From: UBA8403 sp964455155
Lineage (GTDB): Bacteria > Bacteroidota > Bacteroidia > Cytophagales > Amoebophilaceae
Assembly: GCA_964455155.1 (NCBI GenBank)
Contig: CAYVYH010000020.1
Coordinates: forward strand, 1-15,714
Reading direction: 5' to 3'
DNA: 15,714 nucleotides
The notes under the pieces were generated by a model that saw only the letters and a program-made list of their open reading frames with translations, was not told where the DNA came from and made no database searches. Positions within the stretch are counted from its first letter, which is position 1. Each line of letters starts with the position of its first letter. The position numbers and the translations under genes are program-made. This document shows, piece after piece, positions 14,631 to 15,714 of the stretch.

Positions 14631-15714
14631 ATGTACCCTGTTCTGTTGAATCGCTTGATAGTAATGGTTATGGTATGGAGTTTGTATCTACAGGGCTGTC
14701 GGTTGGGTTCTCAAGTAAACGCTGAGGATTTCGTGCTTAAAAAGTCAAGCAAGACCGACGAGGGTGCGCAAGTCACTAACCAGGCTTCAGTACCAGCTAT
14801 TCAGCCCTCTTCGCTCTCTGATGTGCCCCATAGTAGGATTCCAACAGTCATATCAGCGGCGCTGACTTCGGTGGCTACTACTTCCACGGTTCAGATGACT
14901 TCTCCTACGCATCATCTTGCCGTCGGGCCCTATGCTGTTTCTGACCGGAAACAAGTCCCGTCAACAGGGCCTGAAGAAGCGGGTACCAAGCCTATAGCCG
15001 GTCTTGCTTCGGTCTTTGGGGTAAAGGAATGGGCCGAATATTTCGGCGAAGTAGGGGAAGAGCCCTTCCTGCCCCCAGACATAGACCATATCCTGGGCAG
15101 TCCTTGCCCGTTCTGGACAGGCAAACATGTCAAAGACACGCACCTGTTGGTCTTGATACCGGCTACGGTAGATGGTCACGCTTTTACTTTAGATCTATTG
15201 GAGGAGCTGATACAAAACCCCCGTAGGGGCGGCCATAGCGCGCGATACTTCTTGTATGATGACGAGGTACAACGGTCGTCGGGAGATGTGTATTCCAGCA
15301 GTTCTTATTGGGTTTTGCTGACGCGGGACGTGCTTCCTGGCAGCAGAAAAAAGCCTTATGCAATCCAGCAAGCCCTGGTTGCCGCGCAGTCCTCTCATGT
15401 TGATGATTTCCCTTATGCCATACCCAATGTATTAGAGGCCGCGACGGCCATCTTATCGCACTACGTGCGCAGTGGTCATCGTCTCTATGAAGAAGCTGGT
15501 GACGAGTTGCCCAGTACTTCTACCCGTTGTACGGGGCTATTGGAAGATGTATCTGGGCACCCATTACCGTTTACAGTGGGTCGCTTTTGTGCCAGGGGTC
15601 TGGTCTTTCTCAGTGGCTTCGGCGATGATGCGGAGTTTGGCGTGGCGTGCCTTCGCCGATTGGGCACTCGGCATTACCGTCCATCGGCGCTATTGCATTC
15701 GTTTGGTACTGAGG
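14631..15714 (+). CDS. Predicted symbiont-type lipoprotein with a conserved N-terminal domain (3' partial)
   Basis: The gene starts at the ATG at 14631 and is open to the right edge, giving 361 codons without a stop. Residues 1-23 are a signal peptide with a lipobox-like LQGC ending at Cys23, so the protein is probably lipid-anchored at the cell surface or periplasm. Residues about 24-125 are a Ser/Thr/Pro-rich, low-order linker. From about residue 130 a folded domain begins (EWAEYFGEVGEEPFLPPDI, then CPFWTGKHVKDTHLLVLIPA from 159, GGHSARYFLYDDEVQ, SYWVLLTRDVLPGSRKK and LEAATAILSHYVRSG). From memory, this order (PCPFW..K.VKDTHLLVLIP, then YWVLMTRDVLPGSR, then GERLY) marks a domain found in many Amoebophilus proteins and in some chlamydial symbionts of amoebae, often before repeats. 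The function is unknown. The C-terminal architecture is outside the window. Confidence 0.7.
   Translation, partial: MYPVLLNRLIVMVMVWSLYLQGCRLGSQVNAEDFVLKKSSKTDEGAQVTNQASVPAIQPSSLSDVPHSRIPTVISAALTSVATTSTVQMTSPTHHLAVGPYAVSDRKQVPSTGPEEAGTKPIAGLASVFGVKEWAEYFGEVGEEPFLPPDIDHILGSPCPFWTGKHVKDTHLLVLIPATVDGHAFTLDLLEELIQNPRRGGHSARYFLYDDEVQRSSGDVYSSSSYWVLLTRDVLPGSRKKPYAIQQALVAAQSSHVDDFPYAIPNVLEAATAILSHYVRSGHRLYEEAGDELPSTSTRCTGLLEDVSGHPLPFTVGRFCARGLVFLSGFGDDAEFGVACLRRLGTRHYRPSALLHSFGTE

Noticed and set aside
1..15714. tRNA or rRNA genes, CRISPR arrays, insertion sequences and attachment sites
   Set aside because: The spacers were read on both strands. No cloverleaf with a T-loop GTTCGAATC-type motif, no regularly spaced repeats and no transposase-like frame or terminal inverted repeats were found.

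Overview
The window looks like part of the chromosome of a host-associated Bacteroidota, most likely a relative of the amoeba and arthropod symbionts Amoebophilus and Cardinium. The signs are Bacteroidota-type housekeeping proteins, genes without recognisable Shine-Dalgarno sequences, decayed genes between intact ones, and at the right edge a lipoprotein whose domain I recall from Amoebophilus-type symbionts. The lineage is inferred from memory of protein families, not from a search. Hand counts of a few lines give roughly 43-53% G+C, higher than I would expect for the described members of that group.

Layout. At 3-1601 (+) is the end of a membrane protein in which a degenerate histidine-kinase-like region is joined to a RelA/SpoT-type HD hydrolase domain. 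It converges on a minus-strand cluster of pdhA (pyruvate dehydrogenase E1 alpha), a membrane-anchored TPR protein and glmS. Upstream of pdhA, on the plus strand, 5412-6013 holds a recF pseudogene with frameshifts, nonsense codons, a ruined Walker A and a missing centre. A possible DUF721 remnant follows it. Next come gatC and a YbhN/LPG-synthase-like membrane protein (+), which converge on ndk and pheS (-). A 459-bp divergent spacer with two 12-bp palindromes leads to a tight plus-strand operon of lptC, a small membrane protein and a CNNM/CBS/CorC-type transporter. That operon converges on priA (-). About 500 bp with no intact gene, perhaps holding a minus-strand gene remnant, separates priA from the truncated lipoprotein gene at 14631-15714 (+).

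Function. The intact genes serve the cell core: amino-sugar supply for the envelope (glmS), acetyl-CoA production (pdhA), translation (gatC, pheS), nucleotide balance (ndk), outer-membrane transport (lptC), membrane transport (CorC-like) and replication restart (priA). The loss of recF beside a kept priA fits reductive evolution. The two entries most worth following are the kinase-like/ppGpp-hydrolase fusion at the left edge and the symbiont-type lipoprotein at the right edge. No tRNA, rRNA, CRISPR array or insertion sequence was recognised.
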